Source of the DNA: an uncultured Marvinbryantia sp.
GTDB lineage: Bacteria; Bacillota; Clostridia; Lachnospirales; Lachnospiraceae
DNA: 64,000 nucleotides
Direction: 5' to 3'
NCBI GenBank assembly: GCA_934394985.1
Contig: CAKRRF010000012.1
Span: 1-64,000, forward strand
Program-made: the position numbers and the translations under genes
Shown here: positions 27,555 to 36,611 of the stretch, one piece after another
Layout: every line of letters starts with the position of its first letter
Numbering within the stretch: position 1 is the stretch's first letter
Notes under the pieces: generated by a model
The model's database searches: none
The model's input: only the letters and a program-made list of their open reading frames with translations
What the model was told of the DNA's origin: nothing

Positions 27555-28922
27555 ATGAAGAAAAAACGTTGGACACTGGTACAGATTATGATATTGGGAT
27601 TTGCAATATTGATTCTGGCAGGGGCACTGTTGCTGATGCTTCCCTGCTCAAATGCAGACGGAAAGTGGCTGAATATAACAGATGCTCTGTTTATGTCCTG
27701 TACCTGTGTCTGTGTAACCGGACTGGCCACGGTGGTGCCGGCTGTACAGTTCAGTATATTCGGAAAAGCAGTCTTACTGGTACTGATTCAGATCGGTGGT
27801 ATCGGTATTCTGGTCAGTGTGACTTATCTGATGGTTTTGATGAAAAAGAGACTGATGCTGGGAACCAGAGTGCTGCTTCAGAATCAGTTCAGTATGAAAA
27901 GCATGAGCGGGGTTGTAAAAATGCTGATCTATGTGGTTCGTGGAACCTTTCTGGTAGAAGGGATCGGTGCAGCCTGTCTGGCTGTAAGATTTATACCGGA
28001 ATATGGATGGATAAAAGGAATCTGTTTTTCCATTTTCCATTCCGTATCAGCATTTTGTAATGCAGGAGTAGATATTCTGGGTTCAGACAGTCTCAGCAGA
28101 TATCAGTCAGATCCATGGATGCTTCTGGTGATCGCATTGTTGATCATTACGGGTGGACTTGGGTATCTGGTATGGAAAGATCTGACTTCTTTTGTGAAGA
28201 AGCTTTACAGAAAAGAAGTTCGGCTTGGAAAGGCAATGCAAAAGCTTCATCTTCACACGAAAATTGTGCTGATTATGACAGCAGGACTGTTGATTTGTGG
28301 CGGACTGTTCTTTACAGCAGCCGAATGGGGAAATGAAGCAACGATCGGGAATCTTCCGGTTGGAGAAAAACTGCTGGCAGGATTCTTTCAGTCCGTTACC
28401 GTTCGGACGGCAGGCTTCAGTACCATATCTCAGGCGGGACTTCGAGAAAGCTCGAAGCTGATAGCCTGCATTCTTATGTTCATAGGCGGATCTCCGGTGG
28501 GAACAGCCGGAGGTATCAAGACAGTGACGGTTGCAGTGCTGGCACTGACCTGCTGGTCCATCATGAAGGGCCGAAGAGAGACCAGCTGTTTTCAGAGACG
28601 TATTGCAGATGAAACAGTACGGACTGCCATGCTGGTTTTGTCAGTCAGTCTGTGGCTTACTCTGGCAGGGACTGCAATCCTGTCTCTGCTGGAACCGGAA
28701 ATACCACTGGTATCCGCATTGTATGAAGTGACATCTGCAGTGGCAACGGTAGGACTGACGGCGGATGTCACGCCGATGCTGGGCACCGGAGCAAAACTGT
28801 TGATGATTCTGCTGATGTATATGGGAAGAATCGGCCCGATCACCATACCGCTTTTGATTGCGTCAAAGCTTGGTAAAAAAGGACAGCCATTATATCCGGA
28901 AGAACATGTGGTAGTAGGTTAG
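27555..28922 (+). CDS. Potassium uptake protein, TrkH/KtrB membrane subunit
   Basis: This 455-residue protein has about 8-10 hydrophobic segments with the four pore repeats of the SKT superfamily: DALFMSCTCVCVTGLAT, FHSVSAFCNAGVDI, FFQSVTVRTAGFSTI and YEVTSAVATVGLTAD, each with a selectivity-filter Gly. It starts 3 nt after nrdD with no strong ribosome site, implying coupling. The RCK partner follows, forming a two-gene K+ uptake system of the Ktr/Trk type. Confidence 0.93.
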   Translation: MKKKRWTLVQIMILGFAILILAGALLLMLPCSNADGKWLNITDALFMSCTCVCVTGLATVVPAVQFSIFGKAVLLVLIQIGGIGILVSVTYLMVLMKKRLMLGTRVLLQNQFSMKSMSGVVKMLIYVVRGTFLVEGIGAACLAVRFIPEYGWIKGICFSIFHSVSAFCNAGVDILGSDSLSRYQSDPWMLLVIALLIITGGLGYLVWKDLTSFVKKLYRKEVRLGKAMQKLHLHTKIVLIMTAGLLICGGLFFTAAEWGNEATIGNLPVGEKLLAGFFQSVTVRTAGFSTISQAGLRESSKLIACILMFIGGSPVGTAGGIKTVTVAVLALTCWSIMKGRRETSCFQRRIADETVRTAMLVLSVSLWLTLAGTAILSLLEPEIPLVSALYEVTSAVATVGLTADVTPMLGTGAKLLMILLMYMGRIGPITIPLLIASKLGKKGQPLYPEEHVVVG

Positions 28923-28940
28923 AAAAGGAAAGGATAAGAT

Positions 28941-29591
28941 ATGAAAAAACAATATGTAGTATTCGGAGCAGATCGTTTTGGAGCCAGTGTGGCAGTTACA
29001 CTGGAAAAAAATGACTGTCAGGTACTGGTAGTAGATAATAATCCGGATCGGGTGAAGGAAATTGCAGATGATGTCAGCTGCGCCATGGTAGCTGATGTGA
29101 CGGATCCGGATCAGATAGCAGAACTGGGACTGAGTAATATGGATGGTGCAGTGGTGGCCATTGCCAATCATATGGAAGCAAGTATAGTGGTTACTCTGGC
29201 ATGCCGTGATTATGGTATCAAGGAGATCATTGCCCGTGGAAAAAATGATGTGCACGGAAGAATTCTTGGAAAAATCGGTGTCAGCAGAGTCGTCTATCCG
29301 GAAAAGGAAATGGGAGTACGAATCGGACATTTCCTCACGGTGCATGATTTTACAGACTGGATTAATCTGTCACCGGACTATAGTCTTGTGGAATTTAAAA
29401 TTCCTCATGACTGGTATGGAAAGACTCTGGGGGAACTGAATCTGAGAAGTCATTATGGATTTAATGTAGTAGGAATCCGACGAGGGAATCAGATGGATAT
29501 GGAATTTCAGCCAGATATGGTGGCAAACAGAAATATGATTCTCTATGTGGTCGGAAAGAACTCTGATCTGGAAAAATTTTCAGGAAAGTAA
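28941..29591 (+). CDS. Potassium uptake regulatory subunit, TrkA/KtrA
   Basis: Cytoplasmic RCK subunit of 216 residues that gates the membrane partner by nucleotide binding. RCK_N starts YVVFGADRFGASVAVTLE, a Rossmann GxxxxG variant, with acid VDNNPDR after strand 2. RCK_C lies in the last third (FKIPHDWYGKTLGELNLR). RBS AAAGGA. It is 18 nt after trkH. Confidence 0.93.
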   Translation: MKKQYVVFGADRFGASVAVTLEKNDCQVLVVDNNPDRVKEIADDVSCAMVADVTDPDQIAELGLSNMDGAVVAIANHMEASIVVTLACRDYGIKEIIARGKNDVHGRILGKIGVSRVVYPEKEMGVRIGHFLTVHDFTDWINLSPDYSLVEFKIPHDWYGKTLGELNLRSHYGFNVVGIRRGNQMDMEFQPDMVANRNMILYVVGKNSDLEKFSGK

Positions 29592-29601
29592 GGCGTAAAA
29601 T

Positions 29602-30483
29602 ATGCTTGGAGAATGTCATGCACACCTGTTTATGAATGGAACAGATTACAGGCAGGCAGTGCAGGATCATAAAAATGCAGTCAATGTACAGAAAGTACAG
29701 GAAGAACTGGCTGCATATCAGAAAAAAGGAATCGATTTTGTCCGGGACGGCGGTGATAAATACGGTGTGTCAGAAAAAGCAGCCAAGCTGGCGCCGGAAT
29801 ATGGTATTGATTATCGGACTCCCATATTTGCAATTCATAAAAAGGGGCATTACGGAGGAATTGTAGGAAAATCAGCAGAAACGCTGACGGATTTTGCCGG
29901 TTTGGTTGCTGAGGTGAAACAGAAAAAAGGTGATTTTATCAAGATCATGATATCCGGTATCATGGAATATGAGCAGTTTGGGAGTCTGAGTGAACCTGGG
30001 CTGGAAGAAGAATGGATCAGAGAGATGATTCATATCGCTCATGAAGAAGGCTTTGCAGTCATGGTGCATGGCAATGGAAATGAGGCAGTGCTGGCAGCAG
30101 TGGAAGCAGGTGCAGACAGTATTGAACATGGCAATTATCTGGAAAAAGAATGTCTGGATGCCATGGCAGAGAGCGACTGTGTCTGGGTGCCTACCATAGT
30201 GACCACAAAGAACCTGCTGGGATGCGGAAGGTATCCGGAACAGGTTCTGGAACAGATTTATAAAAAAGAACAGGAAAATCTGGTATATGGTTATGAAAAA
30301 GGGGTAAAACTGGCAGCAGGCAGCGACGCAGGGGCTTATCTGGTTCCTCATGGAGAAGGCATTTGGCAGGAGAACAGACTGATTGTTGAGACATTGATGA
30401 ACCAGGGATATCGTAAGGCAGATATACGGGAACGAATCCGGCAGGGAGAGAGCCGGATTCGAGAACGTTTTCAGCAAGTATAA
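29602..30483 (+). CDS. Metal-dependent amidohydrolase
   Basis: The protein has 293 residues. CHAHLFM gives the first HxH metal pair; the segments MVHGNGNEAV, SIEHGNYL and AAGSDAGAYLVPH supply the later His, His and Asp ligands of the amidohydrolase TIM barrel. The small N-terminal beta-sandwich of imidazolonepropionase-like members is missing, so the gene encodes mainly the barrel. The substrate is unknown. It lies 10 nt after the trkA-type gene with only a weak AAGGCG site. Confidence 0.8.
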   Translation: MLGECHAHLFMNGTDYRQAVQDHKNAVNVQKVQEELAAYQKKGIDFVRDGGDKYGVSEKAAKLAPEYGIDYRTPIFAIHKKGHYGGIVGKSAETLTDFAGLVAEVKQKKGDFIKIMISGIMEYEQFGSLSEPGLEEEWIREMIHIAHEEGFAVMVHGNGNEAVLAAVEAGADSIEHGNYLEKECLDAMAESDCVWVPTIVTTKNLLGCGRYPEQVLEQIYKKEQENLVYGYEKGVKLAAGSDAGAYLVPHGEGIWQENRLIVETLMNQGYRKADIRERIRQGESRIRERFQQV

Positions 30484-30536
30484 TAAAAAGAAACATGCAA
30501 ACTATAATACAGTAATGAACAGAAAGGAAGACAGAC

Positions 30537-31532
30537 ATGAAGATTTTGTTTTTTGGAACCAAAAGTTATGATAAACAGTTTTTTAATGAAACATGGAAAG
30601 AAAAGGCATATGAACAGATCGAAATCGATTATGTTGATGTGCTTCTGACCCCGGATACGGCGAGACTGGCTGCAGGGTATGAAGCAGTGTGTGCATTTGT
30701 AAATATGGATCTGAGCACACCTGCTATAGAAACACTGGCACAGTGCGGGGTCAGGCTGATTCTGATGCGCTGTGCAGGATATAACAATGTAGATCTGAAG
30801 ACAGCTCAGGAAAAAGGCATTACGGTTATGCGGGTGCCTGGCTATTCACCGGAAGCAGTGGCAGAACATGCGATGGCACTGGCACTGACAGCCAATCGTC
30901 ATACGCACAAGGCTTATGTAAGAGTTCGTGAAAATGACTTCAGTCTCAGTGGTCTGATGGGGGTTGTGCTTCATGGAAAAACAGCCGGTATTGTGGGAAC
31001 CGGAAAAATCGGTGCAGCAATGGCACGTATCTGTCATGGATTTGGTATGAAGGTATTGGCTTATGATGTATATCAGAATCCGGATCTGGATTTTGCAGAA
31101 TATGTAGATTTGGATACACTGTTGTCACAGTCAGATCTGATTTCACTGCATTGTCCACTGATGGAATCTACTCACCACATGATTAATCTTGATACGATTA
31201 ATAAGATGAAAGATGGTGTGATTCTGGTGAATACTTCAAGAGGAGGCCTGATCAAGACGGATGATCTGATTCAGGGCATTCGTGAAGGAAAGTTTTTTGC
31301 AGTCGGACTTGATGTATACGAGGAAGAAAATGCCAACGTATACGAAGATCGTTCAGATCAGATTCTGCAGCATTCTACGGTGGCCAGACTGCTCAACTTC
31401 CCGAATGTCATGGTCACATCTCATCAGGGATTCTTTGCAAGAGAAGCACTTCAGGCGATTAGTAAGACGACTATGGACAATGCACTGGCCTTTATGGAAG
31501 GTAAAAAGACCGGGAACGAAGTAACCGCTTAA
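30537..31532 (+). CDS. D-2-hydroxyacid dehydrogenase, probably D-lactate dehydrogenase
   Basis: NAD-dependent reduction of pyruvate to D-lactate is the likely role. The NAD motif GIVGTGKIGAAMARICHGFG lies in the centre. The catalytic Arg is in VNTSRGGLI, Glu in VGLDVYEEE and His in VTSHQGFFAREA. Length 331 and the segment LTANRHTHKAYVRVRENDF match LdhA-type enzymes. RBS GAAAGGAAG. It has no obvious functional partner nearby. Confidence 0.92.
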   Translation: MKILFFGTKSYDKQFFNETWKEKAYEQIEIDYVDVLLTPDTARLAAGYEAVCAFVNMDLSTPAIETLAQCGVRLILMRCAGYNNVDLKTAQEKGITVMRVPGYSPEAVAEHAMALALTANRHTHKAYVRVRENDFSLSGLMGVVLHGKTAGIVGTGKIGAAMARICHGFGMKVLAYDVYQNPDLDFAEYVDLDTLLSQSDLISLHCPLMESTHHMINLDTINKMKDGVILVNTSRGGLIKTDDLIQGIREGKFFAVGLDVYEEENANVYEDRSDQILQHSTVARLLNFPNVMVTSHQGFFAREALQAISKTTMDNALAFMEGKKTGNEVTA

Positions 31533-31661
31533 CAGTATCAGAATCCAGATTAGTTTCTTCTTTATCGCTTTAGGCTCAGCCCCCTTTTGCTGTGATAGAA
31601 AAAGGCAACAAATAAGACAGTGACTCATACATTAACACTAAGAGAACACAGGAGGTACAAA

Positions 31662-32429
31662 ATGCCGTCTTTTTTGGAATGCCGGGATGTGAGCTATACG
31701 TATCACAGTATAAATGGAGAGACAAAAGCGCTGGAACACATCAGTTTTATCGTAGAAGAAGGAGAATTTGTAGCGGTGGCAGGCCCCAGCGGCTGCGGAA
31801 AGACTACCATACTGTCTCTGCTCTGTGGGCAGCTTAGACAGAGCGAAGGAGAAATTTTATTTCGGGAAAAGCCACTGATGGATCATTGTGATTTTCATAT
31901 CGGATATATGCCACAGCAGGATCAGCTGTTTGAATGGAGAAATATCTACGGTAATATTACTCTTGGTCTGGAAATACAGAAAAATATGACGGAGGAAAAT
32001 CAGAGTTATGTCAGAAAACTGATGGAAGAATATGGATTATGGGAATTTCGTCATGCAAGACCCAGTCAATTGTCTGGCGGTATGAGGCAAAGGGCAGCAC
32101 TGATTCGTACTCTGGTACTGAGACCGGATCTGCTGTTACTGGATGAGCCTTTTTCAGCACTGGATTATCAGACCAGATTATCTGTGGCGGATGATATTTA
32201 TCAGATCATAAAAAAAGAGCATAAAACAGCAATCCTCGTTACCCATGACCTGTCCGAAGCAGTCAGTATGGCAGACAGAGTGCTGGTGTTATCCAAACGT
32301 CCGGCAACCGTATTAAAAGAAGTAAAGACTACCTTTGAGACAGAACAGAGAACACCGATGAAGGTAAGAAATATGCCTGGGTTTAAGGAATATTTTAATG
32401 AAATCTGGGAGGTGCTGCAATGTCAGTAA
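31662..32429 (+). CDS. ABC importer ATPase of the nitrate/sulfonate/taurine class
   Basis: The Walker A motif is GPSGCGKTT, the signature LSGGMRQRAALIRTL and Walker B LLLLDEPFSALD; all are intact, and LVTHDLSEAVSMAD carries the switch His. The class is assigned from similarity to SsuB/TauB/ThiZ. ATG 31662 follows AGGAGG; the open frame upstream to 31620 has no site. The permease overlaps its end by 10 nt. No substrate-binding protein is encoded next to it, so the substrate is open. Confidence 0.9.
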   Translation: MPSFLECRDVSYTYHSINGETKALEHISFIVEEGEFVAVAGPSGCGKTTILSLLCGQLRQSEGEILFREKPLMDHCDFHIGYMPQQDQLFEWRNIYGNITLGLEIQKNMTEENQSYVRKLMEEYGLWEFRHARPSQLSGGMRQRAALIRTLVLRPDLLLLDEPFSALDYQTRLSVADDIYQIIKKEHKTAILVTHDLSEAVSMADRVLVLSKRPATVLKEVKTTFETEQRTPMKVRNMPGFKEYFNEIWEVLQCQ

Positions 32430-33247
32430 GACAAAAAGAGGATGCTGTGCCAGTGACCGGTCAGGTATCGGCGGCACAGACTGCCTATTTAAAAAGCCAG
32501 AAGCAACATAAGAGATTTGTGAAAGTAATGAGAATGCTGATCCTGATGGCTTTTTTCTTTTTCTGGGAACTGTCCGTAAGGATGGGATGGATCGATGGTT
32601 TTATTTTCAGCAGTCCGGTGAAGATCTGGATGGCAATGCTGGATATGATAAAAGACGGAAGTCTGTGGATGCATACAGAAGCTACCCTTTTTGAAACACT
32701 GGTAAGCTTTTTCCTGACGGTAGCACTTGGTATTTTTCTTGCGGTGCTTTTATGGTGCAGTGACAGCGCGGCAGAGATAGCAGAACCATTTCTGGTCGTA
32801 CTGAACAGTCTGCCAAAGTCGGCCCTGGCGCCGCTTTTGATTGTCTGGCTTGGCGCAAATCAGAAAACGATTGTGGCAGCAGGGATCTCTGTAGCCATAT
32901 TTGGAACGATATTGAATCTGTATACAGGTTTCAGGGAAAGCAGCAGAGAAAAAGTCAGACTGATCTACACATTGGGCGGAAAAAAACATCATGTGCTGAC
33001 CATGGTAGTGATTCCCGGCAACATTCCTTCTATCATCAGTATTATGAAAGTAGATATTGGATTATGTCTGGTAGGAGTGATTATCGGAGAATTCATGGGC
33101 GCAAGAAGAGGACTTGGTTATCTGATCATCTACAGCAGCCAGGTTTTTCAGCTGACAAGGCTGCTTATGGCAATTATGATTTTGTGTGTCATCGCCATGA
33201 TATTATATGGAATTCTGAACAGAATTGAAAAACGGGTGCGGAGATAG
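32420..33247 (+). CDS. ABC importer permease (SsuC/TauC/ThiX class)
   Basis: This 275-residue protein has six hydrophobic segments and the binding-protein-dependent transport loop around TLGGKKHHVLTMVVIPGNIP, the EAA-type motif contacting the ATPase. It starts within the ATPase gene (10-nt overlap, RBS GGAGGTG). A bidirectional terminator follows. The thi genes 3 kb downstream make a pyrimidine or thiazole precursor conceivable, but this is weak. Confidence 0.88.
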   Translation: MSVRQKEDAVPVTGQVSAAQTAYLKSQKQHKRFVKVMRMLILMAFFFFWELSVRMGWIDGFIFSSPVKIWMAMLDMIKDGSLWMHTEATLFETLVSFFLTVALGIFLAVLLWCSDSAAEIAEPFLVVLNSLPKSALAPLLIVWLGANQKTIVAAGISVAIFGTILNLYTGFRESSREKVRLIYTLGGKKHHVLTMVVIPGNIPSIISIMKVDIGLCLVGVIIGEFMGARRGLGYLIIYSSQVFQLTRLLMAIMILCVIAMILYGILNRIEKRVRR

Positions 33248-33260
33248 GCACCCGTTTTTC
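33229..33260. terminator. Bidirectional terminator between ABC permease and cupin gene
   Basis: AACGGGTGC and GCACCCGTT are paired around a short loop, flanked by A and T runs on opposite sides, serving the convergent genes. Confidence 0.85.
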
Positions 33261-33288
33261 AATAACAGAGATTCTCAGAACGTGTTCT

Positions 33289-33681
33289 TTAAAGTTCCGG
33301 AAAATCCACATCTTCATGAGGAATGCTCTCAGATGCCTTTGGACCATTGGCATAGACAAACAGAAGCTGCATAACTTCTTCGCCGGAATTCCATACCATA
33401 TGTGGAACCCCCTGTGGGAAAAGGAAGACAGAACCTGGTTCGACTTCGAATACCTGATCGCCGATCAGCACCTTCCCGTGACCGGATACGACATAACCGG
33501 TCTCTTCTCCGTATGGATGTGAGTGAGCAGGTGCCACTTTGACACCGGGCTGATAGAAGGTCGTAGATACGGTGGTATACTGTCCGCCTGTGGTTTCAGG
33601 TGTCTGAAGCCAAATGGCATCACGTCCTGGAAGATTTTTTACATCGCCTTTTGATATATGAGTACATAATCCTTTTTCCAT
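33289..33681 (-). CDS. Single-domain cupin protein
   Basis: This 130-residue protein has the two cupin motifs: PAHSHPYGEETGYVVSG (His, His and Glu metal ligands) and PGSVFLFPQGVPHMVWNSG (second His). It probably binds a metal; the reaction is unknown. ATG 33681 has AAGGAGG 6 nt upstream, so the longer frame to 33786 is not used. Single gene, convergent with the ABC permease. Confidence 0.85.
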   Translation of the reverse strand: MEKGLCTHISKGDVKNLPGRDAIWLQTPETTGGQYTTVSTTFYQPGVKVAPAHSHPYGEETGYVVSGHGKVLIGDQVFEVEPGSVFLFPQGVPHMVWNSGEEVMQLLFVYANGPKASESIPHEDVDFPEL

Positions 33682-33791
33682 AAGGAACCTCCTTGAAAAA
33701 TAAAATAATTTAAAGTATGATTGTATCATGTCTGAAAAAGAAAATCTATGAAAAAACGCCGCCGGTTGTCGGAGCGAAAGGAGCATAATGT

Positions 33792-36248
33792 ATGTCTTCT
33801 GGTAAAACAGAGTTTAATGTGAATATATTTGATTACAGTTCTGTGGCATATTGTGTGATGGAACTTGTTTTAGATGAAAAAAATCAGCCCGTGGACTGGA
33901 TTTGCCGGTATTGTAATCAAGCATTTGCAGACCTGAGAAATTATCGTCTGGATGCGATGATTGACCGGCCTTTCCGGAGTCTGTCTCCATATGTGGATGA
34001 AAAATGGCTTAAGATCTATTATCAGGCAGCATATGAAAACAGAACATCTGAAATCGATCTGGAATTAGAAGAGAGATATCATGCAGTGATTATGCCGGTC
34101 GGGAAAAAAGGTTTTTGTTCCGGTATGTTTTATGCAGCGAAAACAAAAGAGAGAGAGCTAAAGAAAAAAGATCGGATTGCAGAGGAAAGGTATGTGTTGA
34201 ATAAGCTGATGCCGGAATATGTGTCTCTGTATCGCATAGATCTTATCTCAGGTAAATATGAAGTTCTGCGGCTTTCAGAAAATACGAATGCCAGACATCT
34301 GGCAGATCAGAGAAGAAACCAGTTTGCTACCTTTGATGAGTATGCAAAGCATTATGCAGAAGCATTTGTTCCGGTGGAAAACAGAACGGAATTTCTGGAC
34401 TGGCACAGCTGCCAGAATCTGAGAAAAAATTTTCATAATACGGATATGCTTACCTATCATTATCACAGTGTATCCAGAGAGGGAAAAGACCGATATTTTG
34501 AAGCGTATGCGGTGAAGGGGCAGACTGACGATGAGAAATATGAGATCTTTCTGGGATATCGAAATATTGACAGCATCCTTTATAAAGAAAAGGCAATCCA
34601 GCGACAGTTAAAGAATGCGCTGCAAGAGGTACAGCTGAGTAATGAGATCGTTGCGGCTATTGCCAAAACGTATCAGTATATTTCCAGAATAGATATTCAG
34701 GCAGATCGGTTTGAAGAGATTGTAAATCGGGATAAGAATCATCTTGATTTTATAAAATCAGGTGTATTATCTGAAAACAATAAACGGGTATGTGGAAAAT
34801 ATGTATCAGAAGAATACATAGATACATTTTTAAAGTTTACTGACATTACCACATTGCCGGAGCGTATGGAAAAGGAAGAGTCCATTGACCTGGAATATCG
34901 CATGAAAGATGGAAACTGGCATAAAATGCGTTTTATTGAAAAGAAGCGCGATGAAAATGGCCAGCTGACGCATGCACTCTGTGCCATACGAAGTATCAGT
35001 GAGACAAAGAAAAGAGAGCAGGAGCTGCTGTATCAGATCGCGGAAGCAAAAAAGGATGTCATTCAAAAAAACAGATTTTTAGACAATATAAGCCATGATA
35101 TACGGACGCCGATGAATGGGATTATCGGAATGTTGGAACTGGCAAACCGTTATCCGAATGATCTGAATATGCAGAAAAAGTGCAGAGATAAAATCATGGA
35201 ATCCTCCAGATATCTTGTTTCACTGGTGAATGATATTCTGGATATGAATAAACTGGAATCGGGGGATGTGGCAGAACAAAATATTCCGTTTGATCTTGCA
35301 GAAGTGCTGAGAAAAATGAATATCCGGACACAGGTTCAGGCAACCGACAAGATGATTGATTATATCGTAGACTGGGGACAGGAAGGCTTAAAATATCAGT
35401 ATCTGAATGGAAATCCGATTTATCTGGAGAGACTGCTGACTGCCGTCGCAGAGAATGCGGTGAAATTTACAAATCCGGGAGGGCATGTACAGGTCTGGTG
35501 CAAAGAACTGTCCGAAGAGGCCGGGTGGGTAGTGTATGAATTCGGCTGTTCGGATAACGGGATTGGCATGAGCGAAGAGTTTGTCACACATGCTTTTGAT
35601 ATGTTTTCTCAGGAAAATGAAACCAGTCGTTCCAGATATGAGGGCAGTGGCCTTGGACTTGCGATAGCCAGAAAAATTGTCGATATACTGGGAGGAACCA
35701 TTCAGATAGAGAGTGAGAAAGGAAAAGGTACCACAGTACGGGCAACTCTGCCATTTCAGATCGGACAGAATATGGAAACGGCTCAGACAGAGGAACAGAA
35801 AGAACGATCCCTGGAAGGAATGAGGGTACTGTTGGCAGAAGACAATGAACTGAACAGAGAAATTGCGGAATGTATGCTGGAAAGCAATGGCATGCAGGTA
35901 GAATCTGCCGTTGATGGTCTGGATGCAGTAGAAAAATTTCAGAATTCAGAAATTGGATATTACGATGTGATCTGTATGGATATTATGATGCCAAATCTGA
36001 ACGGCTGGGATGCAGCCAGAAAAATCCGAACAATGAAAAGAGCGGATGCAGAAAATATACCGATTATAGCCATGAGTGCGAATTCTTTTTCAGAAGATAT
36101 CATAAAAAGCAAGATTTCCGGGATGAATGCGCATCTGTCCAAACCACTGAATATGGAGATTCTGATGAAGAATATAAAAAAATGTGTGAGTGACAGAGAA
36201 AATAATAACGAAAATCATACTTGCAAATCCTACATAAATACGGTATAG
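33792..36248 (+). CDS. Hybrid sensor histidine kinase/response regulator
   Basis: Soluble hybrid kinase of 818 residues with no clear membrane segment. PAS-like sensor regions fill about residues 1-410. The dimerisation/phospho-acceptor motif NISHDIRTPMNGIIGML follows, then the HATPase domain (NAVKF as N-box, then GIGMSEEF and SGLGLAIA). A C-terminal receiver (VLLAEDNELNREIAE, phospho-Asp in VICMDIMMPNLNG, Lys in AHLSKPLNME) ends the protein. No HPt domain or separate output regulator is nearby. It precedes the thi operon but is separated from it by a terminator leader. RBS AAAGGAG. Confidence 0.93.
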   Translation: MSSGKTEFNVNIFDYSSVAYCVMELVLDEKNQPVDWICRYCNQAFADLRNYRLDAMIDRPFRSLSPYVDEKWLKIYYQAAYENRTSEIDLELEERYHAVIMPVGKKGFCSGMFYAAKTKERELKKKDRIAEERYVLNKLMPEYVSLYRIDLISGKYEVLRLSENTNARHLADQRRNQFATFDEYAKHYAEAFVPVENRTEFLDWHSCQNLRKNFHNTDMLTYHYHSVSREGKDRYFEAYAVKGQTDDEKYEIFLGYRNIDSILYKEKAIQRQLKNALQEVQLSNEIVAAIAKTYQYISRIDIQADRFEEIVNRDKNHLDFIKSGVLSENNKRVCGKYVSEEYIDTFLKFTDITTLPERMEKEESIDLEYRMKDGNWHKMRFIEKKRDENGQLTHALCAIRSISETKKREQELLYQIAEAKKDVIQKNRFLDNISHDIRTPMNGIIGMLELANRYPNDLNMQKKCRDKIMESSRYLVSLVNDILDMNKLESGDVAEQNIPFDLAEVLRKMNIRTQVQATDKMIDYIVDWGQEGLKYQYLNGNPIYLERLLTAVAENAVKFTNPGGHVQVWCKELSEEAGWVVYEFGCSDNGIGMSEEFVTHAFDMFSQENETSRSRYEGSGLGLAIARKIVDILGGTIQIESEKGKGTTVRATLPFQIGQNMETAQTEEQKERSLEGMRVLLAEDNELNREIAECMLESNGMQVESAVDGLDAVEKFQNSEIGYYDVICMDIMMPNLNGWDAARKIRTMKRADAENIPIIAMSANSFSEDIIKSKISGMNAHLSKPLNMEILMKNIKKCVSDRENNNENHTCKSYINTV

Positions 36249-36314
36249 TAAATAGAAATGTCGATGGGAATGGAGAAGCAGGGAAGCTCTCTGTTTCATG
36301 TGAACTGGGGGCAC

Positions 36315-36379
36315 CACTTTTCACAAAAGAAGATCAGGCGCCGAATGATACCAAAAGTGTACCATTCGGCGCCTTTTTG
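36315..36379 (+). promoter_or_regulatory. Attenuator-like leader of the thi operon
   Basis: A strong terminator pairs AGGCGCCGAATG (36336-36347) with CATTCGGCGCCT (36363-36374), then TTTT. CACTTTT (36315-36321) can pair with AAAAGTG (36353-36359) in the terminator loop, a possible alternative fold. I see no TPP aptamer. Confidence 0.55.
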
Positions 36380-36412
36380 TGGTGTCAGAGCAGAAGAAAG
36401 GAGGATGGACCG

Positions 36413-36607
36413 ATGGTCAGGATCAATGGAGAAGAAAAAAATCTTGCCGGAAGAAATCTTCTGGAATATTTAACGGAAGCCGGATTTGAACCGGAGAGAG
36501 TGGTGGTAGAACGAAATCTTGAAATTATTCCACAGGCCGCGCTTGGGGAGGTAATGATTCAGGATGAAGATACGATTGAAGTATTGAGATTTGTTGGCGG
36601 AGGCTGA
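36413..36607 (+). CDS. thiS: Sulfur carrier protein ThiS
   Basis: Ubiquitin-like 64-residue carrier that brings sulfur to thiazole synthase as a C-terminal thiocarboxylate. It starts VRINGEEKNLAGRNLLEYL and ends RFVGGG, with the required terminal Gly-Gly. RBS AAAGGAGG. The start at 36413 is certain by length; the longer frame runs through the leader terminator. Confidence 0.95.
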   Translation: MVRINGEEKNLAGRNLLEYLTEAGFEPERVVVERNLEIIPQAALGEVMIQDEDTIEVLRFVGGG

Positions 36608-36611
36608 AAAC

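Noticed and set aside
36249..36412. TPP riboswitch before thiS (AGGGAAG and CTGGGGG-like words occur)
   Set aside because: The words are in the wrong order and the CTGAGA and CCTGATC blocks are absent; treated as coincidence.
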